A stretch of DNA of 64,000 nucleotides, taken from the NCBI RefSeq assembly GCF_003591485.1, contig NZ_QZCF01000001.1:248001-312000 (forward strand), read 5' to 3'. Made by a program: the position numbers and the translations under genes. This DNA comes from Paenibacillus sp. 1011MAR3C5 (GTDB lineage: Bacteria; Bacillota; Bacilli; Paenibacillales; Paenibacillaceae). Numbering within the stretch: the stretch's first letter is position 1; the number at the start of each line of letters is the position of its first letter. The notes under the pieces were generated by a model. That model had not been told where the DNA came from. It was given only the letters and a program-made list of their open reading frames with translations, and did no database searches. Shown in pieces: positions 36,154 through 43,857 of the stretch.

Positions 36154-37797
36154 TTACAAATATACAATTTCATGTCCGCCCGTGCGGTCATACGGCGCAT
36201 CAAGGAGCTTGCCCAGCCAAGCATCGCCATAACGATTCCAATAGACAACCATCGACAGCACGCGCTCCTGCGGCTTGCTTGCCGGCAGGATGGCGGCTGC
36301 AATGCGGTCAAATTGCCTGATGGATGCCTCGAATTGCTTATTGTACGCATCCACAGTTTTGGACTCCATATAGCTGATCTGCTCCAGGATCTTGGTCATA
36401 TTGGTCTCGCCAAGCTTAGCAAGCCCCGCTTGCACGGAAGCCGCCATATCAACCAAAGGCTTATACATCTCCTCGAATGACGCTTTGACGGCGCCGAACT
36501 TCTCTTCGATGGCCAGTCCGTCCTGTTCCTTCAGCCAAGCTTCCTTACGCGCGTCGAAGCGTTCCATGACATCGGCGAATGACAGCTCGTACTTGGTCAT
36601 ATTTTTTGCGATCGTGCCTTCAATTAGCGTGTAGGACATGCGCGGCACAATGATCGGCATCTCCATGCCGAGCGTGCGGAAGGCTTCTCCCGTAAGCGCC
36701 CAATAGGCAATTTCCCCAGGACCAAGTACAGTTCCAAGCACTGGGAACAAATAATCTTGCATCAAAGGACGCGTCAGCACATTGTTGCTCAGCAGCTCCG
36801 GCTGCTTATCCGCAAAGTGCAGCAGCTCCTCCGCAGACCATGCGGATAAACCCTTCCGATCTTGGAAGGAACCGTCCTTCTTATGAAGCAAAGTTCGCTC
36901 TCCGCCCTTCTCCGGGTGGAACAAGAACAGGTTCGCACTGCCTGGAACAACATCTGCCTGAAGCGTATATCCGAATGACTTCACTTTGCCGGCAGCAGAG
37001 AGATAAGCCCGCTCCAGCTCGTCATTCCGCTCGATCAGCTTGCGGAACATAGGGGCTTCCAGTCTGCGAATCTCCGGACTATCCGCATCCAGGAGCACTA
37101 GACCCTCTCCTCCGAACAAGTGGCTAAGCAGTCCTGCGAACATATCCGATAGCGAGGACGATGGCCCGGACAGGTCTGCCAGCTTCTCCAGCATATGCGG
37201 CTTAAACTCGGAATGAGGCAGCGATTGTTCCAGATCGACAATCAATTGCTCCCATGCTTCAGGGGTGAGCCCTGTCCGGCTGACCGATGTTCTTGGCCCT
37301 TCCGGCCTGGCCGCCGCAAGCTTCTTCAGCTCTTGATCCGCCGTAATGACATATGCGTGATTCGCTTCATCCCAATCATGGTCTTCTCCCGCGATCCAGA
37401 AGACAGGGACAACCTTGGTTCCTAATTGCTCGCTTGCCGACTTGGCCGCATTGATGATGGAGACGGCTTTATGTATGACAAGCAACGGGCCTGTCCATAG
37501 ACCGGCTTGCTGTCCGCCGATTACGACGGGCGCTCCTTCGCTAATTGCAGCGATATTAGCCAGCGTCTCCTCTGAAGCTCCCCACTTCGCCTGATAAATC
37601 CGCAGGCTCTCCGCAACGTCAGCCGCATTTGCTCTTGTTGGTGTCAGGTCGCGCAATGAACGGTAACGCCGCTCCCAATCTGACACGGCACCTGCATAAT
37701 AGCCGTATAATTCCTCGATTCTTGCATCCGACTGGTGAATGTAAGCCTCCGTCAATGGCTGGGCAACGGGAAGACGATACGATTCTGTTGACATCAT
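36154..37797 (-). CDS. bshC: Bacillithiol biosynthesis cysteine-adding enzyme BshC
   Basis: A 547-residue putative ligase adding cysteine to GlcN-malate in the last step of bacillithiol synthesis. Family signatures are VVIGGQQAGLWTGPLLVIHK (about residues 93-112), VPVFWIAGEDHDWDEANH and PRMSYTLIE, with a C-terminal coiled coil at about 430-500. The first of two consecutive ATGs (37797) has GGGAGG eight bases upstream. Its place before mraZ corresponds to B. subtilis yllA. Confidence 0.95.
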   Translation of the reverse strand: MMSTESYRLPVAQPLTEAYIHQSDARIEELYGYYAGAVSDWERRYRSLRDLTPTRANAADVAESLRIYQAKWGASEETLANIAAISEGAPVVIGGQQAGLWTGPLLVIHKAVSIINAAKSASEQLGTKVVPVFWIAGEDHDWDEANHAYVITADQELKKLAAARPEGPRTSVSRTGLTPEAWEQLIVDLEQSLPHSEFKPHMLEKLADLSGPSSSLSDMFAGLLSHLFGGEGLVLLDADSPEIRRLEAPMFRKLIERNDELERAYLSAAGKVKSFGYTLQADVVPGSANLFLFHPEKGGERTLLHKKDGSFQDRKGLSAWSAEELLHFADKQPELLSNNVLTRPLMQDYLFPVLGTVLGPGEIAYWALTGEAFRTLGMEMPIIVPRMSYTLIEGTIAKNMTKYELSFADVMERFDARKEAWLKEQDGLAIEEKFGAVKASFEEMYKPLVDMAASVQAGLAKLGETNMTKILEQISYMESKTVDAYNKQFEASIRQFDRIAAAILPASKPQERVLSMVVYWNRYGDAWLGKLLDAPYDRTGGHEIVYL

Positions 37798-37916
37798 CAG
37801 CCAATCCTCCCTTATGATCTATATGATGTTGAATGGGTCAGACGATCCGATACGGTACCCCATGTAAAAGTAACGCCAAAGTCATTGTACACAAAGAACG
37901 AGTAGCCCGTCAAAGC

Positions 37917-37946
37917 AAAAAAGCCCCTTCGCTCAGGGGCATTTCT
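37917..37946 (-). terminator. Terminator after the DUF3397 gene
   Basis: On the minus strand GCCCCTGAGCGAAGGGGC is followed by TTTTTT, 15 to 45 bases past the DUF3397 stop. Confidence 0.88.
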
Positions 37947-37961
37947 TCTATGTATAGTCTC

Positions 37962-38360
37962 TTATGCAACGGTAAAAACGAGTTTGCTTAACAAAATCAA
38001 CATAAACACGAGGTACAGCGCGCTTGTTGCAAAAAAACTGAGCCGCCAGATCGCCCGGAAGACGCGCTTGACATCCACACTGCCGCGCTTGCGGAATTGG
38101 GCATTGCCAAGCAATCCGCCTGCCAATATCATCACAAGCAGAATCCCGTAAAGACCGAAAGAGCTTTTGAACAGCATATTAAATAAAGCGGATACGCATA
38201 AAACAAAAAAAACAGTCGATACGTCCATTGCCATAATGAGCGCCTTTTTCCGGTTTTGGACGATCGCGCCGTAACCGAACAGAACGATCGCAAAAGGAAG
38301 AATCGGTATAACCGCGAGTGCCGTATAAACGATTTGTATGCTATTCCATATCGCGCCCAT
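37962..38360 (-). CDS. DUF3397 family membrane protein
   Basis: A 132-residue protein with four hydrophobic segments (about residues 10-32, 45-63, 68-86 and 108-130). It matches the DUF3397 family found near panE/bshC in Bacilli; the function is unknown. ATG 38360 has GAGGGG upstream. It starts 15 bases after panE and ends at a strong terminator. Confidence 0.8.
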   Translation of the reverse strand: MGAIWNSIQIVYTALAVIPILPFAIVLFGYGAIVQNRKKALIMAMDVSTVFFVLCVSALFNMLFKSSFGLYGILLVMILAGGLLGNAQFRKRGSVDVKRVFRAIWRLSFFATSALYLVFMLILLSKLVFTVA

Positions 38361-38375
38361 GCTTGTCCCCTCTCT

Positions 38376-39341
38376 TTATTGCTTCTGCTCGAAAGATTCC
38401 ACGATTGCCGCCATCGCTTCATTCAGCGGCGCGGTCAATCCAAGCGAAGCGGCCAGCTCCGCCACAGCGCCGTTAATAGCCCGTATCTCCGTCTCCCTGC
38501 TTGCGCGGACGTCAGCCAGCATGGAAGAAACATTGGCGCTTGTACGCTCGCATACGTCCAATACCTGCTCCCAGCTGTCGCCGGAATCTTGCATCCCCGC
38601 TCGTTTCAAAATTTCTAAAGTTTCATTATGTAATGCCCGCATTATATGTATGCGCCGCTCTTGCTTCGGGAGCTCGCCATTCGTCACATCGTAGATTGCA
38701 GTTAGCGGATTAATGACCGCGTTGATCAGCAATTTATGGAAAATCCGATTATTGATCTGATTCGACAAGAAGGCCCGAAATCCTGCCTTTTGCAGAGATA
38801 ATAGAAACTTTTTTTGAGATTTTGCGCGTATTTCGTCCATCTTGGGGCAATTCTCGGCTGTTTCGCCGATCCATAGCTCACCCATACCGGCAAGCCTGAC
38901 CGTTCGCTCATCCTCGCGTTTGGCGCCCATGGTCGTGACAGCCGCATAGACCGGTACGCCGCCAAGCGCCGCTGCCAGTTTCCCCAGATGGCCGATGCCA
39001 TTCTGCAAGCATAATACGGCTGTATGCCTGTGTACCTGCGCCAATACCCGAAGCTGCCCGATAAGCTCATCGTTAATCGCCGTCTGTTTGACTGCCAGTA
39101 TGATCCAGCAGTCGTCTTCGTCCTTTGGCGCCTGAGCCAATCGGTGCCGCTCCATCGGCTCGCATGCCAGCCGGACCGTTCTGCTGTTCCCTTCCGTATC
39201 CACCAATCGAATACCGGCTTCTACAATAAAGAAGCTCTGCCGCTCTGTCCGCGTCCATAATCTCACACGTGCTCCAGCCGAGGCGAGCTTGGCCGCAGTC
39301 CACAGTCCGATGGCTCCTCCGCCTACAACCTCGATTTGCAA
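38376..39341 (-). CDS. panE: 2-dehydropantoate 2-reductase
   Basis: A 321-residue NADPH-dependent reductase of the ketopantoate reductase family (pantothenate synthesis). The N-terminal Rossmann motif VVGGGAIGLWTAAKLASAGARV, the LAVKQTA segment, LQNGIGH and the C-terminal helical motif KLLINAVINPLTAIYDVTNGEL are present. The start is TTG 39341 (MQIEVVGGG), with GGAGG nine bases upstream. In B. subtilis the paralogue ylbQ lies here. Substrate specificity within the family is inferred. Confidence 0.9.
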   Translation of the reverse strand: MQIEVVGGGAIGLWTAAKLASAGARVRLWTRTERQSFFIVEAGIRLVDTEGNSRTVRLACEPMERHRLAQAPKDEDDCWIILAVKQTAINDELIGQLRVLAQVHRHTAVLCLQNGIGHLGKLAAALGGVPVYAAVTTMGAKREDERTVRLAGMGELWIGETAENCPKMDEIRAKSQKKFLLSLQKAGFRAFLSNQINNRIFHKLLINAVINPLTAIYDVTNGELPKQERRIHIMRALHNETLEILKRAGMQDSGDSWEQVLDVCERTSANVSSMLADVRASRETEIRAINGAVAELAASLGLTAPLNEAMAAIVESFEQKQ

Positions 39342-39405
39342 GATGCCTGCCCTCCTGTCCTGTCGCTTGTCCCCCGTATTATACACTTAGCTCTTTTCAG
39401 ATGAA

Positions 39406-39434
39406 AAGCCCACCGTCTTGTAGACGGCGGGCTT
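39406..39434 (-). terminator. Terminator after the rsfA-like gene
   Basis: AAGCCCGCCGTCT and AGACGGTGGGCTT pair on the minus strand (one G-U pair) and are followed by TTTT. It separates the rsfA-like gene from panE. Confidence 0.85.
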
Positions 39435-39452
39435 CCCTAGTATCGCTATAAC

Positions 39453-40103
39453 TTATTCAATGCGTTCCAGATTGCCATTGGCATCCATCTTGAACCTGGG
39501 CTTCGCTTCCTCTTCACTGGATAACACGGTCAACCGACGCGCGCGATCCATAATCTGAATGAGGGTTTTGTAGTCATCATTTACAGCACGGTAGTCTGTC
39601 TGAGCGCTGCTTGCTTCCTTGGCCAGTCTCTCATTCTCGCTGCGCAGCCGGTAAAGCTCTTCTTCCTTGTCTTTCATATCCTTCTCGAACAACTTGATTT
39701 GCCGCGACAAATCCTGATAGGTCGTCTTCCAGCTTCTAAGGAAGCGGATGACGGCGTCAATCGATAATCCTTCGTCAAGCGTACCTGCGTCATGCTTGAA
39801 TGTTCGTTCTTCTGTGTCATATACCGCAAGCGATGAGACTTGAGAAGTTGCCGTTACAGTCTGTTTTTTCAAGTAATTGCGTTTTTGACGCTGTTGCTTG
39901 GCAATCTGTATGGCATCCTCGTAACGCTTGCGAACACAGCTGTTCCAGCGGAAGCCGCAAGCGGCGGACGTGCGTCCGATTCTTTCGCCCACTTCTTCGA
40001 ATGCTGCGAGCTGAGTGCTTCCTTCGCGAATATGGCGTAGAGTTACCTCGGCGAGAATGAGATCATCGTCCGGACTCCACGCGTCTTGTCTAACTGCTGT
40101 CAT
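39453..40103 (-). CDS. RsfA-family prespore-specific regulator
   Basis: A 216-residue protein with an N-terminal Myb/SANT-like DNA-binding domain (about residues 5-65; DAWSPDDDLILAEVTLRHI, GRTSAACGFRWNS) and a long coiled coil (about 125-185). It matches RsfA/YlbO-type proteins, which tune sigma-F-dependent transcription in the prespore. ATG 40103 has AGGAGG upstream. In B. subtilis ylbO lies at the same place relative to panE and bshC. Confidence 0.9.
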   Translation of the reverse strand: MTAVRQDAWSPDDDLILAEVTLRHIREGSTQLAAFEEVGERIGRTSAACGFRWNSCVRKRYEDAIQIAKQQRQKRNYLKKQTVTATSQVSSLAVYDTEERTFKHDAGTLDEGLSIDAVIRFLRSWKTTYQDLSRQIKLFEKDMKDKEEELYRLRSENERLAKEASSAQTDYRAVNDDYKTLIQIMDRARRLTVLSSEEEAKPRFKMDANGNLERIE

Positions 40104-40298
40104 GCAATCAAAACCTCCTAACGTAAAAGGCGCTTACTTATCTCTATGCCCTTGGTAGAGTTCATAGAATCTATTGGATACTAAATTGTATAACCATTTT
40201 TTCGCTGCCTCATACATGATTAGGATGATTCATGTGCAAACTGTAAATAACGCGAACACGTTTAGTCAAAAAGTTTGCCAATTCGTCACGGTTTCAGG

Positions 40299-40327
40299 TT
40301 TACACTCGCATGGTCAAACGTTATAAT
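40299..40327 (+). promoter_or_regulatory. Sigma-A promoter of the DUF2626 gene
   Basis: TTTACA (40299-40304), a 17-base spacer and a perfect TATAAT (40322-40327), 42 bases before the start codon. It is the clearest housekeeping promoter in the window. Confidence 0.8.
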
Positions 40328-40368
40328 GAAGTTTAGAAAATCGGGGCAGGGTAAAAGGGGGATGTAAC

Positions 40369-40605
40369 ATGGCACGCATGTATCGGGTACTTGGCTTCTG
40401 GTGCTTAGTCATCGGGCTTATGGCTTTTGCAGGCCATATGACGGAATTCGCGCTGCTCTTCTTCGCGCAAGCCGTCGCTTTCGTATTCTTGGGGTACTTG
40501 AATTTCTCCGAAAGAACGTACATAATGATGTTCTGGGGTTATATGGCGGTTTCCTTCATTGGATTCACCTATTGGTCGGTCTTCAAGATGAGCCTTCCAT
40601 TCTAA
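40369..40605 (+). CDS. DUF2626 family small membrane protein
   Basis: A 78-residue protein with three hydrophobic segments (about residues 7-27, 29-45 and 52-72). It matches DUF2626 (MARMYRVLGFW start, LLFFAQAVAFVFLGYL, SERTYIMMFWGY). No function is known. It is monocistronic with its own sigma-A promoter and terminator, and ATG 40369 follows AGGGGGATG. Confidence 0.85.
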   Translation: MARMYRVLGFWCLVIGLMAFAGHMTEFALLFFAQAVAFVFLGYLNFSERTYIMMFWGYMAVSFIGFTYWSVFKMSLPF

Positions 40606-40622
40606 TAACTACAAGAACAAAC

Positions 40623-40669
40623 AAGGCTGTCTGTACTGCGATCCAATCGCATGCAGACAGCCTTTTTCT
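40623..40669 (+). terminator. Terminator after the DUF2626 gene
   Basis: GGCTGTCTG pairs with CAGACAGCC, with an inner GCGAT/ATCGC stem, followed by TTTTT. It abuts the 3' end of the convergent methyltransferase gene. Confidence 0.88.
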
Positions 40670-41837
40670 ATGTCTTCTCCACTATCATGACCTTGAAACT
40701 CTCGCTCATCCCATCGCTCAGCAACAGCTGCCTAACCGCCCTATTGCGTTTTGCTTCTTCGCCAAATGGATTGGAGCCGTCATGACTGCCTAGCAGCTCA
40801 AAAATGTCGTTATCGAGCAAAAACTGCTTTTGCGTATCGTAATAATCCACTCGGAACCCCGCTTCTTCCGCCGATGACCGAATAAAGGAAAAGGAGACAT
40901 GAGCGGTAATATCCCTCTCACCTGCGCTTAGGAAAGGCGAATCGCTGGCCTGATGGCGCGAATACGTCATAAGAGTCCCCTGCATGCGATGCTCCGCCGC
41001 ATATTCTTCGGCCTCATGGCCGTAATCAATCAGCATGACACGGTCACCCGCATGAAGCAAACGGCCAAGCTGCAGCAGCCAATCGCGTGCCCCCGGGCAC
41101 AATTCCGTAATTTGACCGTCTCGCAGACAAATGCCGTCGCGCTCCAGCCAGGCAAGAAAAACCGCATCTGATAGCGGCATCTCCGCATAGACGAATCCAT
41201 GTCCGGGGGATTCCGCTACACCAAGCTCTCTGTAAGTCTCCCCTTTGCGAATGATCCGGTGAACAGGAAAAGCGTCAAGCAGCTCATTGGCTATAACCAA
41301 GACCGCTCCTTGCTCTTCCCGCGACTCCCGCTTCATGACATACTCGCGGGACGTATACACCGGAGGTGCTGTTGGAAGACCGGCTTCATCATACGAGGCT
41401 TTTACTTTCGCCCGATGCCCGGGATGATCCTCTATCAGTCTTTGACTGAATCGGCTCTCCCATTGTGGCGTCAGCTTGCGCAGCGATGCGGCGATCCCTG
41501 CGGACAATCGCCCCGTGCCAGCCCCCCATTCAGTAAGGACAACTGGCAAACCCAGCGTTGACTGAAACGTTAAGGCATACCGGGACACGATCTCCGACAT
41601 GATGCTGCCAATAGCAGAGCTGGTATAGAAGTCTCCTTCCTTCCCGACTCTCGCTTCGCCTGTACGGTAATAGCCGTAGGTTTCATCATACAGGCAGGCT
41701 TCCATATATTCATGAAAGGTAATGCATGGCAGTAGTTGTGTTTCCACACCTGGCAGTTCATACCACCCTTCCTGGCGGGAGAGGTTGATACGATCGGCGA
41801 TTCGATATGCCAGTGCAGTATCCGGGAAACTTCTCAT
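40668..41837 (-). CDS. MidA/NDUFAF7-type SAM-dependent methyltransferase
   Basis: A 389-residue class I methyltransferase of the COG1565 family, which includes mitochondrial NDUFAF7 (protein arginine methylation). Signatures are FHEYMEACLYDETYGYY, GDFYTSSAIGSIMSE, the SAM-binding LTEWGAGTGRLSAGIA and VIANELLDAFPVHR, with MLIDYGHEAEEY later. The bacterial substrate is unknown. ATG 41837 is preferred; a GTG four codons earlier overlaps AAAGGGTG, the likely ribosome-binding site. It diverges from the coiled-coil protein gene. Confidence 0.88.
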   Translation of the reverse strand: MRSFPDTALAYRIADRINLSRQEGWYELPGVETQLLPCITFHEYMEACLYDETYGYYRTGEARVGKEGDFYTSSAIGSIMSEIVSRYALTFQSTLGLPVVLTEWGAGTGRLSAGIAASLRKLTPQWESRFSQRLIEDHPGHRAKVKASYDEAGLPTAPPVYTSREYVMKRESREEQGAVLVIANELLDAFPVHRIIRKGETYRELGVAESPGHGFVYAEMPLSDAVFLAWLERDGICLRDGQITELCPGARDWLLQLGRLLHAGDRVMLIDYGHEAEEYAAEHRMQGTLMTYSRHQASDSPFLSAGERDITAHVSFSFIRSSAEEAGFRVDYYDTQKQFLLDNDIFELLGSHDGSNPFGEEAKRNRAVRQLLLSDGMSESFKVMIVEKT

Positions 41838-41844
41838 AGCTCGT

Positions 41845-41873
41845 TTCACCCTTTTCCAATTGTAAGATATAAT
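41845..41873 (+). promoter_or_regulatory. Candidate sigma-A promoter for the coiled-coil protein gene
   Basis: TTCACC (41845-41850), a 17-base spacer and TATAAT (41868-41873). If used, transcription would begin near 41880 and the four hairpin repeats would lie in a leader of about 190 bases. Confidence 0.5.
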
Positions 41874-41910
41874 AGAATGGGCTGCCGCATAAACTAGTTG
41901 GTGAGTTTGT

Positions 41911-42056
41911 GCTTACGAAGCAAGGTTTGCTCCGCAAACCTTAGCAATGCTTACGAAGCAAGGTTTGCTCCGCAAACCTTAGCAATGCTTACGAAGCAAG
42001 GTTTGCTCCGCAAACCTTAGCAATGCTTACGAAGCAAGGTTTGCTCCGCAAACCTT
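41911..42056. repeat. Four tandem 38-bp hairpin repeats in the leader of the coiled-coil protein gene
   Basis: Copies start at 41911, 41949, 41987 and 42025 (last one truncated at its 3' end). They are identical where complete. Each contains the palindrome AAGGTTTGC-TCC-GCAAACCTT, so the RNA would form four regular hairpins. The last one ends three bases before the ribosome-binding site of the next gene. There is no T-run, so they are not simple terminators. Confidence 0.95.
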
Positions 42057-42068
42057 TTAGGAGGGAGG

Positions 42069-43175
42069 ATGACGTTGACTGAATTTAGCATCCGCCATCG
42101 AATCGCGGCCGCCCTATTGGCTTCGCTTCTCTGCGCCTTCATCATACTCCGGCTGCCCGTACTCGCCGAAGAGCGGGCCAAGCCCCCCGACGATTTGCAC
42201 TCGCTTTTGGAAAAAAGCCTGTCTGTCGTTGAAATTGATAAGGAAATCGCCCGAATCCAGCAAGAGAAGGACGCCTTGCTCCTGACCATGACAGAAACGG
42301 AGAAGCAGCTCGCCGCACAGGAGCTGGCTATTGACGGCAAACGGAAGCAGGCTGGAGATGTGTTGCGGGCCTATTATATGGGAGAGCGGGACATGTTGTA
42401 CTTGTCCTTGCTGACGACGGATTCCTGGACGAATTTTTTTACATTGCTGGACTATATTGATATTATTATCTCGCAAGACAAGCATACCTTGAATGCTTAC
42501 ATCGGGCAATATCGGGATTTGCAGGACCGTTATGCCACGCTTGAAGGCAAGCAAGCCAAGCTTGTTGCCATGGAAGAGAAGTTAAACCTTCAACGGGAAA
42601 GAGTATTGGCGCTGGAATCCCAGCTCGAAGGCGAATTGGCTGGGCGCTCGGACAGCGATCGGATTCGATTGTTGATTGAACAGCTCACAGGTTTCTGGGA
42701 ATCTGCCGGCTTGAAGGAGGTTCGCGACTACTTCGGAGCATTATCGAAGTCAATGGGCAAGCTTCCGGAATGGATTCAAGACAACAAGGATTTGATGGAG
42801 ATCAAAGGACTGCAATATACGATTCGTGTGCCTGAAGATAAATTGAACGAGTTTTTGCGCGAGCAGGATGAGCGGTTCAATGACTTCTCCTTCCAGTTCG
42901 AAGATGATACCATTACCGCCTACGGCAAGCGTGACAATATCGAGATCAGCATCTCCGGCCATTATAGTCTGGTTCAGGAGCCGCGCAACGGGCTGCTCTT
43001 CCATGTCGACGAGCTGTTGTTCAATGGATTCATGTTACCGGATACGACACGCAAATCGTTAGAGGATGAGTTCGATCTTGGCTTTTATCCGGGTTTGATA
43101 ACTTCGTTCCTTAAAGCAAAGTCAGTGGAAATCAAAGACGGCGAGCTGATCATCAAGTTGAGCGTCACTTTGTAG
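42069..43175 (+). CDS. Secreted or anchored coiled-coil protein, PcsB/CwlO-type N-terminus
   Basis: A 368-residue protein. It has an N-terminal signal or anchor segment (about residues 10-33; AAALLASLLCAFIILRLPVLAEE), a coiled coil at about 45-90, a conserved-looking stretch typical of PcsB/CwlO/EnvC-type proteins (VLRAYYMGERDMLYLSLLTTDSWTNFF region, 98-126) and a second coiled coil to about 200. The C-terminal 120 residues form a beta-rich domain of unknown type. No peptidase motif is visible, so a role as a divisome or hydrolase regulator is only an inference. ATG 42069 is four bases after AGGAGG; a TTG two codons later is an alternative. Preceded by four hairpin repeats. Confidence 0.8.
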   Translation: MTLTEFSIRHRIAAALLASLLCAFIILRLPVLAEERAKPPDDLHSLLEKSLSVVEIDKEIARIQQEKDALLLTMTETEKQLAAQELAIDGKRKQAGDVLRAYYMGERDMLYLSLLTTDSWTNFFTLLDYIDIIISQDKHTLNAYIGQYRDLQDRYATLEGKQAKLVAMEEKLNLQRERVLALESQLEGELAGRSDSDRIRLLIEQLTGFWESAGLKEVRDYFGALSKSMGKLPEWIQDNKDLMEIKGLQYTIRVPEDKLNEFLREQDERFNDFSFQFEDDTITAYGKRDNIEISISGHYSLVQEPRNGLLFHVDELLFNGFMLPDTTRKSLEDEFDLGFYPGLITSFLKAKSVEIKDGELIIKLSVTL

Positions 43176-43234
43176 GTGAGTTTACTTTGTGGGTTATTCG
43201 TTAGTCGTTAGTTTGGCCGGGTTAGGAGATTTAT

Positions 43235-43350
43235 TTGCTACGGTTCGTTTGTGAGCAGGTTATGAGTTTTATTTTGTTGCGGCTCGTTTAGTTGAGCGGG
43301 TTTGGAGTTAGTTCTAATTCGTTGCGGCTCGTAAAGTGAGCGGGATAGGT
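43235..43350. repeat. Three degenerate repeats after the coiled-coil protein gene
   Basis: Copies with the core TTGCGGCTCG...GAGCGGG begin near 43235, 43274 and 43321. They are divergent in sequence and spacing (about 40-47 bases). They share GCGGCTC with the 51-bp units of the array at 43.5 kb. No gene is visible in 43176-43370. Confidence 0.6.
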
Positions 43351-43368
43351 TGTTAAACTCATAAGAAA

Positions 43369-43419
43369 GCGCAGGTTCCATGGCTAAGTCAGCCGTAGAA
43401 CCCGCGCTTATTGTTTTTT
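43369..43419 (+). terminator. Terminator in the convergent gap
   Basis: AAGCGC and GGTTC pair with GAACC and GCGCTT, with an inner GGCT/AGCC stem, followed by a run of seven T on the plus strand. It probably ends the transcript of the coiled-coil protein gene. Confidence 0.75.
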
Positions 43420-43525
43420 TGAAATAATTCTCCAGTATCGCGATTAACTTGATACCGTCGATCGTGAGTACAGTAGACAAGAAACTAATTCCCAACTGCT
43501 CGATCAGCTCGTTCCCACACTCTGC

Positions 43526-43806
43526 AAGCCGAGTTTCTCGGCTTACAACTCCTCGTGCGGCTCATTCACGGTATACAAGCCGAGTTTCTCGGCTTACAGC
43601 TCCTCGTGCGGCTCATTCACGGTCTGTAAGTAGAGTTTCGCGGCTTACAACTCCTCGTGCGGCTCATTCACGGTATGCAAGCCGAGTTTCTCGGCTTACA
43701 ACTCCTCGTGCGGCTCATTCACGGTCTGTAAGCCGAGTTTCTCGGCTTACAACTCCTCGTGCAGCTCATTCACGGTATGCAAGCCGAGTTTCTCGGCTTA
43801 CAGCTC
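43526..43806. repeat. 51-bp tandem repeat array, six copies
   Basis: Copies start at 43526, 43577, 43628, 43679, 43730 and 43781 (the last partial). Each begins with the palindrome AAGCCGAG-TTT-CTCGGCTT and ends CTCATTCACGGT. The last six bases of the unit alternate between a TATAC/TATGC form and a CTGT form, giving a 102-bp higher-order pattern. It lies between the convergent genes ending at 43175 and 43858. The plus frame is open because 51 is a multiple of three, but it is not a credible gene. Confidence 0.95.
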
Positions 43807-43857
43807 CCCACTAGGTAGGTAGGTCCAACGTATGCTTGCAACCCACCAAGAGCAGCC

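Noticed and set aside
43526..43806. CRISPR array
   Set aside because: The whole unit is repeated, with no unique spacers, the period is fixed at 51 bases and no cas genes are present.
43449..43814. Open plus-strand frame through the 51-bp array with 17-residue repeats
   Set aside because: The frame is open only because the unit is a multiple of three. The product is a monotonous Arg/Ser-rich chain, there is no good start signal, and the DNA shows palindromic rather than codon-like constraint.
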